Shown here piece by piece: positions 7,323-15,143 of a stretch of 51,749 bases of DNA. Position numbers and translations under genes: made by a program. The first letter of the stretch is position 1, and every line of letters begins with the position of its first letter. The notes under the pieces were generated by a model. The model had not been told where the DNA came from and made no database searches. It saw only the letters and a program-made list of their open reading frames with translations. The DNA lies in IMG/VR virus record IMGVR_UViG_3300025012_000122, positions 1 through 51,749 of that record, one strand, 5' to 3'. This DNA is from a virus.

Positions 7323-7394
7323 TCCGGTAGGTGTTCCGAGAATACAAAAGGTAATGGAAAGCCGGGAACTTGAGAGGTTGGCCTACCTACCGGA
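7323..7394. other. Inverted repeat enclosing a possible leader structure
   Basis: TCCGGTAGGT (7323-7332) and its exact complement ACCTACCGGA (7385-7394) enclose 52 bases in the 114-bp gap between two + strand genes. There is no T-run after it, so it is not a standard terminator. It could be an mRNA stability or processing element for the gene at 7434. Confidence 0.4.
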
Positions 7395-7433
7395 TAAACT
7401 AAACATCAACGATCAAAACAAGAGGGGGTTAAA

Positions 7434-7646
7434 ATGCCTAAGTTTGGATACAACATCAACAAGAACGAGAAAAACGAGGAGGGTAGAGTTTACCGCAACC
7501 TCAATGAATACGGCACTGTGGAAGCGGAAGGGTTGGAGGGAGCAATCGAAAAAGCTCTCGTCTCGTTCAACACCTTACCGGGGGAATTTGCCGGTATTTC
7601 CATCTACGTCGTAAATGAGGAAGATCTCGCCGTAGTGCGGGCATAA
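7434..7646 (+). CDS. Hypothetical protein (70 aa)
   Basis: The ATG at 7434 has an AGAGGGGG ribosome binding site (7421-7428). The protein is small, acidic and probably a single alpha/beta unit: a basic N-terminus (MPKFGYNINKNEKNE), a helix around EGLEGAIEKAL, and a hydrophobic strand ISIYVVN near the end. It is unrecognised. A different-frame reading of the same DNA starting at 7354 lacks a ribosome binding site and is rejected. It lies between the HU-like gene and the ssDNA-binding protein, facing the same way. Confidence 0.6.
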   Translation: MPKFGYNINKNEKNEEGRVYRNLNEYGTVEAEGLEGAIEKALVSFNTLPGEFAGISIYVVNEEDLAVVRA

Positions 7647-7684
7647 CATCAACACCAACGACAAAACAAGGAGAATTGAAATAC

Positions 7685-8839
7685 ATGGCAAAACGACCAA
7701 GCATGAGGGATAGGGTAAAAGAAGCAGCGGCTAAACAGGCTTCCGGCGGCGCAGCGTATATCAAGTTGCCGGACGGAGCCAAAGCCAAGTTCTTCCAGCC
7801 GAAAGCGCAGGAATACGAACTGGACTTCCTCCCCTACGAAGTCACCATCAAGAATCACCCCGAAGGTCTGAACCCCGGCGATTTGTGGTACAAGAGGGAT
7901 ATCAAGGTTCACTACAACATCGGCGCAGAGGAGAAGTCCTACATCTGCCCCCGTACCATCGGCCTCCCTTGCCCCATTTGCGAGGCTCACAAGGTACTGG
8001 CAAAAGACCCCTCTGCCACCGAGGAAGAAGTAAAGGCTCTGCAACCCAAGGACCGCACCATCTTTCAGGTGATAGACCTGAGCGACGAATCGGGAACCGT
8101 TCAGCTTTTCGAGTACAGCCACCACCTGTTCAACAAGAAGCTTTTGCTTGAGATCAACAAGACCGAGAACGGCGCAGGAAGCACACGTCGCCGTAAGACG
8201 GTTCATGCAGGTTTCGCGGATCTGGACGAGGGACAAACCCTTATCGCATCCTTCCAAGAGAAGTCGATGGGCAAGAACAAGTTCTACGAGTGCGACCGCA
8301 TCGATGCTGATGACAGGGACGCTTACGGTGAGGAGATTCTGGACGAAGTTCTGGACCTCGATAGCATCATCGAAATCCTCCCTTACGACAAGCTGGAAGC
8401 AATCTTCCTTGCTATCGCAGGAGCCGATAAAGAGGACAAGGAAGAGAAACCCGCAGGGCGCAGAGGACGCGCAGCGAAGGAAGAAGAACCTGAACCGGAG
8501 AAAGAAGAAAAACCGGCAAGGCGTGGCCGTGGTGCGGCTAAGGAAGAGGAGCCGGAACCCGCCAAAGAAGAAACCGGACGGCGCAGACGTGGTGCTGCTG
8601 AACCTGAACCCAAAGAGGAAGAGAAACCCGCAGGACGTAGGGGTCGCGGAGCCGCCAAGGAGGAGCCGAAAGAAGAGGAACCGGCACCTTCCGGCAGACG
8701 TACACGCGGAGCGGCCAAGGAAGAAAACCCTTGCCCCCACAAGCTGAAATTCGGTGAGGATCACGAAACGCAGGATTGCTGCATCGACACTTGCCCCGAA
8801 GAAGTTTGGGAGAAGTGCAAAGCGGCAAGCGAAGCCTAA
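7685..8839 (+). CDS. gp32-like single-stranded DNA-binding protein with low-complexity tail
   Basis: A 384-residue protein proposed to coat ssDNA during replication and recombination. The core contains a probable zinc site H76-x11-C88-x7-C96-x2-C99 (the SYICPRTIGLPCPIC region), close in spacing to the zinc site of T4 gp32 (H-x12-C-x9-C-x2-C). After the core (~residue 245) is a ~105-residue repetitive segment of alternating acidic KEEEPEP and basic GRRGRGAAKE blocks. The last 35 residues hold a second Cys/His cluster (CPHKLKFGEDHETQDCC...C...C). The start at ATG 7685 is 11 bases from AAGGAG; an upstream TTG at 7676 is too close to it. A strong terminator follows. The acidic tail is where such proteins usually contact their partners. 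Confidence 0.8.
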   Translation: MAKRPSMRDRVKEAAAKQASGGAAYIKLPDGAKAKFFQPKAQEYELDFLPYEVTIKNHPEGLNPGDLWYKRDIKVHYNIGAEEKSYICPRTIGLPCPICEAHKVLAKDPSATEEEVKALQPKDRTIFQVIDLSDESGTVQLFEYSHHLFNKKLLLEINKTENGAGSTRRRKTVHAGFADLDEGQTLIASFQEKSMGKNKFYECDRIDADDRDAYGEEILDEVLDLDSIIEILPYDKLEAIFLAIAGADKEDKEEKPAGRRGRAAKEEEPEPEKEEKPARRGRGAAKEEEPEPAKEETGRRRRGAAEPEPKEEEKPAGRRGRGAAKEEPKEEEPAPSGRRTRGAAKEENPCPHKLKFGEDHETQDCCIDTCPEEVWEKCKAASEA

Positions 8840-8868
8840 CACCTTCCACTTAACATCCAACGTCTCAC

Positions 8869-8910
8869 AAGGCGGGTTAGCGATTGATATCCTGACCCGC
8901 CTTATTTCAT
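8869..8910 (+). terminator. Rho-independent terminator after the ssDNA-binding protein
   Basis: Stem AAGGCGGGTTAG (8869-8880) pairs with CTGACCCGCCTT (8892-8903) with one mismatch (G-T type), an 11-base loop, then TTATTTCATT. It separates the highly expressed ssDNA-binding gene from the recombinase genes. Confidence 0.8.
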
Positions 8911-8923
8911 TTATGAGGTAACT

Positions 8924-9223
8924 ATGGAGGTACCCCGAACAAACGCACCGCCTACGATATCAATCAAACGTGCAGTCGAGATTGCTGAACAGGAATTCGG
9001 CATAACGGTAAGGCACAAGAAGATGATTGAGTGGGTAGAGTTGCACGACTGTTGCTATCAACCCGGAGGGGTAGGTGGTAAAATCTACGTAGTGGAAGAG
9101 TTATTCAGGAGGATTTTTAATGGCAAGAACGTCAAACAAACCCAAAGCAGCAAGCAAACCCCCATTGAAGGAACAGATAATAGCGAGGTCAAGAAAGCCG
9201 GTAGAGGTCGCAAAAGAAGATAA
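8924..9223 (+). CDS. Small predicted DNA-binding protein overlapping the recombinase gene (99 aa)
   Basis: The ATG at 8924 has GAGG upstream (8914-8917). Residues ~12-65 look like a winged-helix or MerR-like unit: a helix ISIKRAVEIAEQEFG, a second helix HKKMIEWVELHD, then a hairpin GGKIYVVEELFRRIF. The tail is hydrophilic, ending in the basic GRGRKRR. The last 104 bases are read in another frame as the start of the RecA-like gene, whose ribosome binding site (GGAGG near 9109) lies inside this gene. Most of the overlap encodes the low-complexity tail here and the basic N-terminus there. Possibly a regulator or recombination accessory factor. Confidence 0.65.
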   Translation: MEVPRTNAPPTISIKRAVEIAEQEFGITVRHKKMIEWVELHDCCYQPGGVGGKIYVVEELFRRIFNGKNVKQTQSSKQTPIEGTDNSEVKKAGRGRKRR

Positions 9224-10256
9224 AAAGGCACCGCTTGACTCTGAGCATTTCGTTTCTTCAGGGTCTACCTTGCTCAACCTTGCCTTGACCGGACACCCTG
9301 ATTTTGGCTGGCAATTGGGGAAGATGGCTAACATCATAGGTGACTCAGGCGCAGGTAAGACACAGCTTGCTTTGACCTCCTTTGCCGAAGCTTCCTATAA
9401 CCCCGATCATAAGAACATGCGTCTGATATACGATGACGCAGAGAACGCTTTGGAGTTTGACCTTGGCGATGTTTTCGGAAAACAGACTGAAAAGAGGGTT
9501 GAAGTGTTGGACCCGCCGAGTGACAACATCGAACAGTTCAGCGACAATCTTGCCCTTACCATTCGTGAAAAGGTACCGTTCATTTACGTGCTTGATTCTT
9601 TTGACGCTATCGGTTCTGAAGCTGACACGGAACACATAGAGTCTGAGCGCAAGATACGTCTCGGTGAAAGCAAGAAGGAAAGCAAGGGTAGCTACGGTAT
9701 GGCTAAACCCAAGCTTGCCAGTCAGTTGTTACGGGAAGAGTGCGGCAAGCTGAAACGCACCAAAGGTGCATTGCTGATAGTAAGTCAAACCCGCGACAAT
9801 CTTACCCCCGGCTCTTTTGAAAAGAAAACCCGTAGTGGTGGAAGGGCGTTGAAGTTTTACGCCACTCACGAAGTATGGGTTATTCTCACAGGTCAGATAA
9901 CGCACCCTAAAACAAAGCTTCGCATCGGTGCTGAGTGTGACGTAAGGGTGACAAAGAACAAGGTTACAGGTAAGAGGCGTACCGTTTCCTTTAACGTGTA
10001 TGACGGTTACGGTGTGGATGATATCGGTTCAATGATTGACTTCATGCTGGACATGGATGCATGGACAGGGGGCGGTAAAACGAGCATTGATACCAAGGGT
10101 GATTTGAGGCTTAAAGAGCCTATTTCCCGCGCCAAGTTGATCGATCTGTTGGAAACCGAAGAGGACCGGTTAGCAGACCTGAAAGAGCTTGTTGCTGAAG
10201 AATGGCACTTACGGGAGAAAGAAGTACAACCGGACCGGAAGAAACGGTATGAGTAG
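9120..10256 (+). CDS. RecA/UvsX-like recombinase
   Basis: A 378-residue ATPase of the RecA fold that would form filaments on ssDNA and drive strand exchange. It has Walker A GDSGAGKT at 74-81, a conserved LIYDDAENAL segment with the acidic pair expected after strand 3, Walker B FIYVLDSFDAI, a mobile loop around KESKGSYGMAKPKLASQLL, and the LLIVSQTRDNL strand equivalent to the RecA L2 boundary. The first ~35 residues are a basic extension. The ATG at 9120 has a good GGAGG. With the gp32-like protein, possible UvsY, SbcCD-like nuclease and RuvC-like resolvase it makes a complete recombination-dependent replication set. A Sak4-type or RadA-type assignment is less likely because of its length. 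Confidence 0.9.
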   Translation: MARTSNKPKAASKPPLKEQIIARSRKPVEVAKEDKKAPLDSEHFVSSGSTLLNLALTGHPDFGWQLGKMANIIGDSGAGKTQLALTSFAEASYNPDHKNMRLIYDDAENALEFDLGDVFGKQTEKRVEVLDPPSDNIEQFSDNLALTIREKVPFIYVLDSFDAIGSEADTEHIESERKIRLGESKKESKGSYGMAKPKLASQLLREECGKLKRTKGALLIVSQTRDNLTPGSFEKKTRSGGRALKFYATHEVWVILTGQITHPKTKLRIGAECDVRVTKNKVTGKRRTVSFNVYDGYGVDDIGSMIDFMLDMDAWTGGGKTSIDTKGDLRLKEPISRAKLIDLLETEEDRLADLKELVAEEWHLREKEVQPDRKKRYE

Positions 10257-10890
10257 AACCACCGGTAAGAAAACAGAAACCGTAACGGGACGGGTCTTTT
10301 TAGGTTTGGACCTGTCCCTTACCTCTTCAGGCGTGGTGTTCCTTGACGATAAAGGAACTGTCAAGTATGCCAAAACAATCAAAGTAAAATCAAAGGGCGC
10401 TGAAAGACTCTTTGAGATTTACGAGATAGTAAGAAGTTGCTGTATGAAACTGAAACCTCAACTTGTCTGTATAGAAGGTTATGCAATGGGGTCTAAGTAC
10501 GGACGTGAAGCAGCGGGGGAGTTAGGGGGTGTTATCAGGATGCTCCTTTACTCCCTCAACATTCCATTCTATATCGTGCAACCCACTTCACTTAAGCTGT
10601 TCGTACTCGGTAAGGGTGTAGGGGAGAAAGATCAGATTCAAATGCACGTTTATAAGAATTGGGGTTTTGAGGCTCCCGACAATGACACGGCAGATGCCTT
10701 TTCGCTCTCGAAAATAGCCCATGCGGTTCATGATTTACTTTCGGGTAGACCAATGGTGCTTTGGAGCAAGGAACAGCTTAAAACGGCGAAATTGGTAGCT
10801 GAATCGAAAGAAGAGAAGCTTGAGAAGAAACGCACCCTAAGACAAGCCAAGGAAGACAGGCGCAGGAAGAAAGAAGAAAAATACATGTAA
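10249..10890 (+). CDS. RuvC-like Holliday junction resolvase
   Basis: An RNase H-fold nuclease of 213 residues expected to cut Holliday junctions. The family's acidic residues are seen at D21 (FLGLDLSLTSSG), E75 (LVCIEGYAMG) and D146/D149 (NDTADAFSL). The ATG at 10249 overlaps the recombinase stop by 8 bases. The last ~35 residues are a very basic helix (Lys/Arg/Glu-rich) not present in bacterial RuvC, probably for DNA binding. It could help debranch DNA before packaging, as other phage resolvases do. Confidence 0.88.
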   Translation: MSRTTGKKTETVTGRVFLGLDLSLTSSGVVFLDDKGTVKYAKTIKVKSKGAERLFEIYEIVRSCCMKLKPQLVCIEGYAMGSKYGREAAGELGGVIRMLLYSLNIPFYIVQPTSLKLFVLGKGVGEKDQIQMHVYKNWGFEAPDNDTADAFSLSKIAHAVHDLLSGRPMVLWSKEQLKTAKLVAESKEEKLEKKRTLRQAKEDRRRKKEEKYM

Positions 10891-10900
10891 AGGAGGCGAT

Positions 10901-11101
10901 GTGAAGAAAGCAGCAATTGCAATAGACGATTGGAAGTTGCCTATTTTCAAGCAGCGGTTAACCGAAGCCGGATACTCTTTCAAACAGGGTCCGGGGTTGA
11001 CAAAGAACACGCTTATGCTCACAGTAGATACCAATAACGTTGCTGCGCTGGGGGCGGTAGTGCAGGCAGCAAACAACGAAGCAGCTTTAAGCAAAGCATA
11101 A
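10901..11101 (+). CDS. Hypothetical protein (66 aa)
   Basis: Starts with GTG at 10901 just after AAAGGAGG (10889-10896). A compact alpha/beta protein: KLPIFKQRLTEAGY helix, a TLMLTVDTNN strand and an Ala-rich C-terminal helix. It looks like a ferredoxin-like half-domain but I do not recognise a family. It lies between resolvase and ligase in the same operon. Confidence 0.65.
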   Translation: MKKAAIAIDDWKLPIFKQRLTEAGYSFKQGPGLTKNTLMLTVDTNNVAALGAVVQAANNEAALSKA

Positions 11102-11120
11102 CATAAAAGGAGCCGTACAC

Positions 11121-12038
11121 ATGGTAAAAGCCCCGATGAAAGCCCCGACTATTGGGTTAACTGATACAGACCTTGACAACCTACTATACCCTGTGTACGG
11201 CTCCCCCAAGTTTGACGGTTTTAGATGCCTTACTGACAATAAAGCATACACTTCCAGTCTAAAACTTATCCAAAACCAATTCATTCAGAAAATCCTTTCA
11301 AAACCGGAATACGCAGGACTTGACGGTGAAATAGTAATAGGTGATCCCACAAGCCCCGATGCGTTCAATAACACCACTGGACCTGTAAGACGCGCAGACG
11401 GTAAACCCGATTTCAGATACTATGTCTTCGATACCTTCAGAAACACCAATTTGAATTACGAAGATCGTTTAGTAAACCTTATCATGAGATACGCACAACT
11501 TCCCTTTGTGGTAGTTGTAGAACAAACCGTTATCAAGAACGCAAAAAAAGCAAGAGATTACATTGCATGGTGCTTGGAACAAGGTTATGAAGGTGCGATG
11601 TTGCGTAGTCTTCGCGCCCCCTATAAAGAGGGGAGGGCTACCGCTAGGGAAGCTTACATTTTCAAAGTCAAACCTTTTGATGATGACGAAGCCGAGATAG
11701 TAGGTTTCGTAGAACAACAAGAGAACCTAAACGAGAAAACAACTAATGAACTTGGGCGCAGTACCCGTTCAAGTCACAAGGATAATAAGCGCGGCAAAGA
11801 TACGTTGGGTAAACTGATACTGCGCACCAAGAACAAGAAATTAGCTTGGTACGGAAAAGATATAACATGCGGTTGCGGTAGAATGACACATGCTCAAGCT
11901 CAAGAGATTTGGGATAACAAAAAGAAATACCTTAGCTGCATTGGGACGTACAAGTATCAAACGGTAGGTTCAATAGACATGCCGCGCTTACCCATTTGGA
12001 AAGGCTTTAGAGACAAAAATGATATGACGAACTACTAA
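11121..12038 (+). CDS. ATP-dependent DNA ligase
   Basis: Seals nicks with ATP. The 305-residue protein has the nucleotidyltransferase motifs: motif I SPKFDGFR (adenylated lysine K30), the GLDGEI strand, motif III YYVFDTF, motif IV EGAMLR and motif V FKVKPF. After these comes a short OB-like domain (EAEIVGF, then LGKLILRT). This is a minimal two-domain ligase, as in many phages. The ATG at 11121 follows AAAAGGAG (11105-11112). A run of glycine and cysteines (CGCGRM) in the OB domain is unusual but may not be functional. Confidence 0.9.
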   Translation: MVKAPMKAPTIGLTDTDLDNLLYPVYGSPKFDGFRCLTDNKAYTSSLKLIQNQFIQKILSKPEYAGLDGEIVIGDPTSPDAFNNTTGPVRRADGKPDFRYYVFDTFRNTNLNYEDRLVNLIMRYAQLPFVVVVEQTVIKNAKKARDYIAWCLEQGYEGAMLRSLRAPYKEGRATAREAYIFKVKPFDDDEAEIVGFVEQQENLNEKTTNELGRSTRSSHKDNKRGKDTLGKLILRTKNKKLAWYGKDITCGCGRMTHAQAQEIWDNKKKYLSCIGTYKYQTVGSIDMPRLPIWKGFRDKNDMTNY

Positions 12039-12047
12039 GGAGGAGTT

Positions 12048-13244
12048 GTGAACGAGCATATAACACAGATACACATTCGTAACTTCCAAAGCCACCGCGA
12101 CACCCTTATAAGGCTGAAACCGGGGGTTAATGCTATCGTGGGTTTGTCGGACGCCGGGAAATCTGCCGTACTCAGGGCCACCGGACTTGTGCTCGCGAAT
12201 AGCGGCCTGGATCAATCTCGTTGGGGCGGGGTGACAGACGTTGAAGTTACCTTTGCGGACGGTAACGTAGTAAGCAGAACAGCCGACCCGAAAAACAAAT
12301 ACTACCTGCTGAACGACGATGTTGATAACGTCTATGAGAATGTGGTCAAGGACGGTATGCCTACCGACATTGCCGAAGTCATTAACATGGACGAAATCAA
12401 TATCAGCCGTCAAATGGACCTTCCATTCCTTCTCGGGGAAACGGCGGGGCAGGTAGCCAAGACTCTGAACAAATGCTGTAATCTGGAAATCATAGATACA
12501 ACTATCAAAGCAATAAAGGGAACAGCCTCACGTAACAAAGATGATATCAACGTAGCTACCGCGCAGTTATCGGAACTGGAAGAACAGAAAGCTTCTTTCG
12601 CTTTTCTTAAACAGATGGAGGAGGACGTAAATGAATATGAACTTTTGGTACAAAGTAGTGATCGGCTTGAACGTGACATGTTATCTCTCGATTCTCTTCT
12701 GTTGCTTCTTGGAACACAGAAGGAAGAAGAAAGAGAACTTTCCACCCTTCTCCAATCGGAAGCTGATATCAACGAAGCGTTTGCCAAAATCGAGACTCAA
12801 AAAGTCTTATCACAGGAGATTTTCTCACTCACAGGAATAATAGCTGCAATAGAGCGTGATCTATCAGAATTACAAGCTCTGAATTCGCTCTTAGAGGCTG
12901 AAATGCAACTGAACGAAGCCCTTTCCTTGCTTGAAGAGGTTGAACCGCTAAATAGTGCCATTTCGGGCCTTAATCAGCTACTCATGGCTATTGAGGGTGA
13001 CGAAGACGATGCGGCACAGATTATGGACCTGTTACAAGCGGAACCTCTGGTAAATGACGCCCTGAAATTGATCGAACAACGGGAGGTAATTCAAAAAGAG
13101 GGGCAAGGGTTGTTGAACCTGATAACAGCGATTGAAAAACAACAAAAGCAAAAAGCGAGTCTGGAAGAACAGATCACAGATAGAGAAATCGAATTCAACA
13201 AAGCCATGCCGGATACGTGTCCGTTATGCGGGGAGAGGCCATGA
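12048..13244 (+). CDS. SbcC/Rad50-like ATPase, N-terminal half ending at the zinc hook
   Basis: A 398-residue protein (GTG start at 12048, AAGGAGG just upstream). It contains an ABC-ATPase N-lobe: IRNFQSHRDT, Walker A GLSDAGKS at 32-39, and a Q-loop-like RQMDLPFLL. A long coiled coil follows from ~170, with three repeats of ~47 residues (each with an LLQ/LLE-E-A-x-x-N-E/D-A-L core). It ends in DTCPLCGERP: the CxxC of a Rad50 zinc hook lies four residues from the stop. The second coiled-coil arm, signature motif and Walker B are missing here and are found at 15133-15753, so the protein is split in two at the hook. The stop overlaps the nuclease start (ATGA). Confidence 0.88.
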   Translation: MNEHITQIHIRNFQSHRDTLIRLKPGVNAIVGLSDAGKSAVLRATGLVLANSGLDQSRWGGVTDVEVTFADGNVVSRTADPKNKYYLLNDDVDNVYENVVKDGMPTDIAEVINMDEINISRQMDLPFLLGETAGQVAKTLNKCCNLEIIDTTIKAIKGTASRNKDDINVATAQLSELEEQKASFAFLKQMEEDVNEYELLVQSSDRLERDMLSLDSLLLLLGTQKEEERELSTLLQSEADINEAFAKIETQKVLSQEIFSLTGIIAAIERDLSELQALNSLLEAEMQLNEALSLLEEVEPLNSAISGLNQLLMAIEGDEDDAAQIMDLLQAEPLVNDALKLIEQREVIQKEGQGLLNLITAIEKQQKQKASLEEQITDREIEFNKAMPDTCPLCGERP

Positions 13245-14155
13245 AAAGAGTTGATGCTATCCTGTGTGCCGATTTACACATAAGAGAAGATTCGCCCGTA
13301 TGCCGTACTGATAACTTCTTTGAAGCACAGACACGGAAGCTTGAATTTATTTCAAAGCTACAAAAGAAATACGATTGTCCGGTGCTTTGCGCGGGAGACG
13401 TTTTCGACAAATGGAAAAATTCCCCCTTCTTGCTTTCTTATGCTATACGTAACCTCCCCGACAACATGATTGCCGTGGCTGGAAACCATGACCTTGCTTC
13501 GCACAGTATGGAGAACTTACACCGAAGCAGCATAGACGTGTTAGCCGCTGCTGGTAAGCTCAGACTTCTTAACGACGAGGACGATATTGATTGTGGTTCT
13601 TTCGTTGTGTGTGGGTTTCCGTGGGGATCTGAACTGGAAGGGATCGATTCAGACTTTATTCACGAGTCGGGTCAAAAGACAGTTGCGCTAATGCACTACT
13701 TAGTTTATCAGAATGAACCACCATTCCCCGGTGCTGAGAAGCATGGGGGTAACGCTAAAACTATTCTGAGGAAGATGAAGGGGTTTGATTTGATAGTAAG
13801 TGGTGACTGTCATCAAACTTGCGTTGAGCGTGTAGGTAACAGAGCTTTGGTGAATTCGGGAAGTCTTATGCGGACTACCGCAGCGCAGGTTGATTATGTA
13901 CCACAAGTGTTTCTTTGGAATGCCGCAACCAATGAAATAGAAGGTGTGAATCTTCCGTGCGAAAGTAATGTTGTCAGTAGGGAACACATAGAGATTAAGA
14001 AGCAACGGGACGATAGGATAGAATCCTTTGTCTCCAATCTCAAACAAAATGTCGAGGTCGGGCTTTCGTTCAGTGATAACATTTCTAAAAGAATAGCAGC
14101 AGACAACATAAGTAAACCTGTTCAGAAGTTAATCTATACAGCTATGGGGGTTTGA
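13241..14155 (+). CDS. SbcD/Mre11-like nuclease (metallophosphoesterase)
   Basis: The nuclease partner of the SbcC/Rad50-like ATPase, 304 residues. It has the metal-binding motifs in order: ADLHI (D11, H13), AGDVFDKW (D53), GNHD (82-84), LMHYLV (H152) and SGDCH (H191). The last is G-D-x-H instead of the usual G-H-x-H, so one histidine ligand is replaced by aspartate. The ~100-residue C-terminal region would cap the nuclease and bind the coiled-coil base of the ATPase. The start overlaps the ATPase stop by 4 bases, so the two are translated together. In T4 the equivalent pair is gp46/gp47. Confidence 0.9.
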   Translation: MKRVDAILCADLHIREDSPVCRTDNFFEAQTRKLEFISKLQKKYDCPVLCAGDVFDKWKNSPFLLSYAIRNLPDNMIAVAGNHDLASHSMENLHRSSIDVLAAAGKLRLLNDEDDIDCGSFVVCGFPWGSELEGIDSDFIHESGQKTVALMHYLVYQNEPPFPGAEKHGGNAKTILRKMKGFDLIVSGDCHQTCVERVGNRALVNSGSLMRTTAAQVDYVPQVFLWNAATNEIEGVNLPCESNVVSREHIEIKKQRDDRIESFVSNLKQNVEVGLSFSDNISKRIAADNISKPVQKLIYTAMGV

Positions 14156-14156
14156 C

Positions 14157-14333
14157 ATGGAACAGAAAAAAGTTACAGCTAAAGGTGTCATGGGATACGC
14201 ATACGCAAAAGACCTTGAAGAAGCAATGTTGATTGGGTTGAATTGGGAGTATCCTGAAATTACCTTTGACGGTAAGGATTACGTTCTGTTTGACGGCAAA
14301 TACAGGGAGGTTGTCCAGAATGCCAAAAGCTGA
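14157..14333 (+). CDS. Small hypothetical protein (58 aa)
   Basis: A short gene directly after the nuclease stop (ATG 14157), translating to a 58-residue protein beginning MEQKKVTAKGVMGYAYA, with an acidic middle (DLEEAMLIGLNWEYPE) and a beta-hairpin FDGKDYVLFDGKYREVV. It fills an otherwise unexplained 164-base stretch, has the same base composition as its neighbours and overlaps the next start by 14 bases, which all favour a real gene. Function unknown. Confidence 0.6.
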   Translation: MEQKKVTAKGVMGYAYAKDLEEAMLIGLNWEYPEITFDGKDYVLFDGKYREVVQNAKS

Positions 14334-14787
14334 AACCAAGTTTGATATCAAGATGGAGGACAAGTCTTTTACAAAGTATTGGTGTGAGGGTCCAAGTATT
14401 CTTTACGTTATGGACGGTGTTGAAGCAATCATTACCGCACCGAACGTCAAGGAACTTGGTATCATTTGGCGCAAGCTTACCGGCAGTGATTTACCTGAAC
14501 GTGACGTTATCATTATGGTTCTTGGCTCCCGTAAGAACGTAAAAGCTACGGAAGTCGAGCCCGCACAAACGGGTAACTTTAGTTTGGTGTGGGTTTATCA
14601 CGACCCGTCAGACTGCGTGTTTGTGGACATACGCGCTAAGGTGGATGGTGTTGATCTTAAAGAAATAGGACCGGCTGTAACCTTCACTACCTTAGAAGCT
14701 AAAAAGGCTTTGATGTTAAAAGGTTGGAGTAGAGAAGACGTAAGAGAAGTAGAAATAAGGGAGGGTTACGATGAAATCCCGTTCTGA
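14320..14787 (+). CDS. Conserved hypothetical protein (155 aa)
   Basis: ATG 14320, with AGGGAGG about 10 bases upstream. Mostly beta-rich in the first two thirds (SILYVMDGVEAIIT; VIIMVLGS; FSLVWVYHD), with a helical C-terminus (LEAKKALMLKGWSREDVREVE). I do not recognise it. It lies inside the split SbcCD-like cluster, between the nuclease and the C-terminal ATPase half, so a role linked to that complex is possible but unproven. It overlaps the next small gene by 17 bases. Confidence 0.65.
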   Translation: MPKAETKFDIKMEDKSFTKYWCEGPSILYVMDGVEAIITAPNVKELGIIWRKLTGSDLPERDVIIMVLGSRKNVKATEVEPAQTGNFSLVWVYHDPSDCVFVDIRAKVDGVDLKEIGPAVTFTTLEAKKALMLKGWSREDVREVEIREGYDEIPF

Positions 14788-14899
14788 TGAAAAGAAAAGT
14801 CTTTGTCTTACCTGTACCAACCACTGTCTGTTTAAGAAAGAGAACATTGCTGACAATACAAACATTCAAAAGTGTGATGCTTATATCAAAGGAGAATAA
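14771..14899 (+). CDS. Mini cysteine-rich protein (42 aa)
   Basis: ATG 14771, behind AGGGAGG at 14759-14765, encodes 42 residues beginning MKSRSDEKKSLCLTC. Four cysteines (C12, C15, C19 and C35) and H18 make a likely zinc-binding site. It fills the space between the preceding gene and the coiled-coil gene. A different-frame extension of the downstream gene covers the same bases but has no ribosome binding site. Function unknown; a small zinc-binding accessory protein is the simplest guess. Confidence 0.5.
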   Translation: MKSRSDEKKSLCLTCTNHCLFKKENIADNTNIQKCDAYIKGE

Positions 14900-14903
14900 A
14901 AAC

Positions 14904-15143
14904 ATGGCGACTGCAACCGAAAGACTTTTAAAGATGAAAGACGAGTTATCAAAATGCAAAATAGACAAGGCTGAAATCGACGGTGCTATCAAGCAGAACA
15001 TGGAGCGTCTGAAAACGGAATTCTCTTGCGGTTCTTTGGAGAGGGGTAAAAGTAAACTCAATCTCCTGAAGGAAAAGAAAACCAAGCTTGACGAACAGAT
15101 CGAGGACGCAGTTAACAAACTGGAAAACTCTTATGTCTGGTAG
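14904..15143 (+). CDS. Small coiled-coil protein, probable SbcC/Rad50-associated (79 aa)
   Basis: ATG 14904 follows AAAGGAG (14888-14894). The 79-residue protein is almost entirely helical: a first helix TERLLKMKDELSKCKIDKAEIDG, a middle LKTEFSCGSLERG loop, then a second helix LLKEKKTKLDEQIEDAVNKLE. I associate this pattern with short genes found next to phage genes for the C-terminal half of Rad50-like ATPases. It overlaps that gene by 11 bases. It may pair with the ATPase coiled coil or bridge its two halves (inference). Confidence 0.7.
   Translation: MATATERLLKMKDELSKCKIDKAEIDGAIKQNMERLKTEFSCGSLERGKSKLNLLKEKKTKLDEQIEDAVNKLENSYVW

Noticed and set aside
7323-7394. tRNA candidate (72 nt with paired ends)
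   Set aside because: No T-loop or D-loop consensus and no anticodon arm of the right size.
8148-8747. 199-codon + strand frame inside the ssDNA-binding gene
   Set aside because: Another shadow of the repetitive tail; Arg/Lys-rich low-complexity product and no start signals.
7649-8860. 403-codon open frame on the - strand across the ssDNA-binding gene
   Set aside because: It is antisense to a convincing gene. Its length comes from the codon pattern of the Lys/Glu/Arg/Ala-rich repeats; the translation is Phe/Leu/Cys-rich and has no ribosome binding site.
12631-12840. 69-codon frame MNMNFWYKVV... with a membrane-like start
   Set aside because: It lies wholly inside the SbcC-like coiled-coil gene in another frame. 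A GGAGG happens to precede it, but neighbours and codon use favour the long gene.
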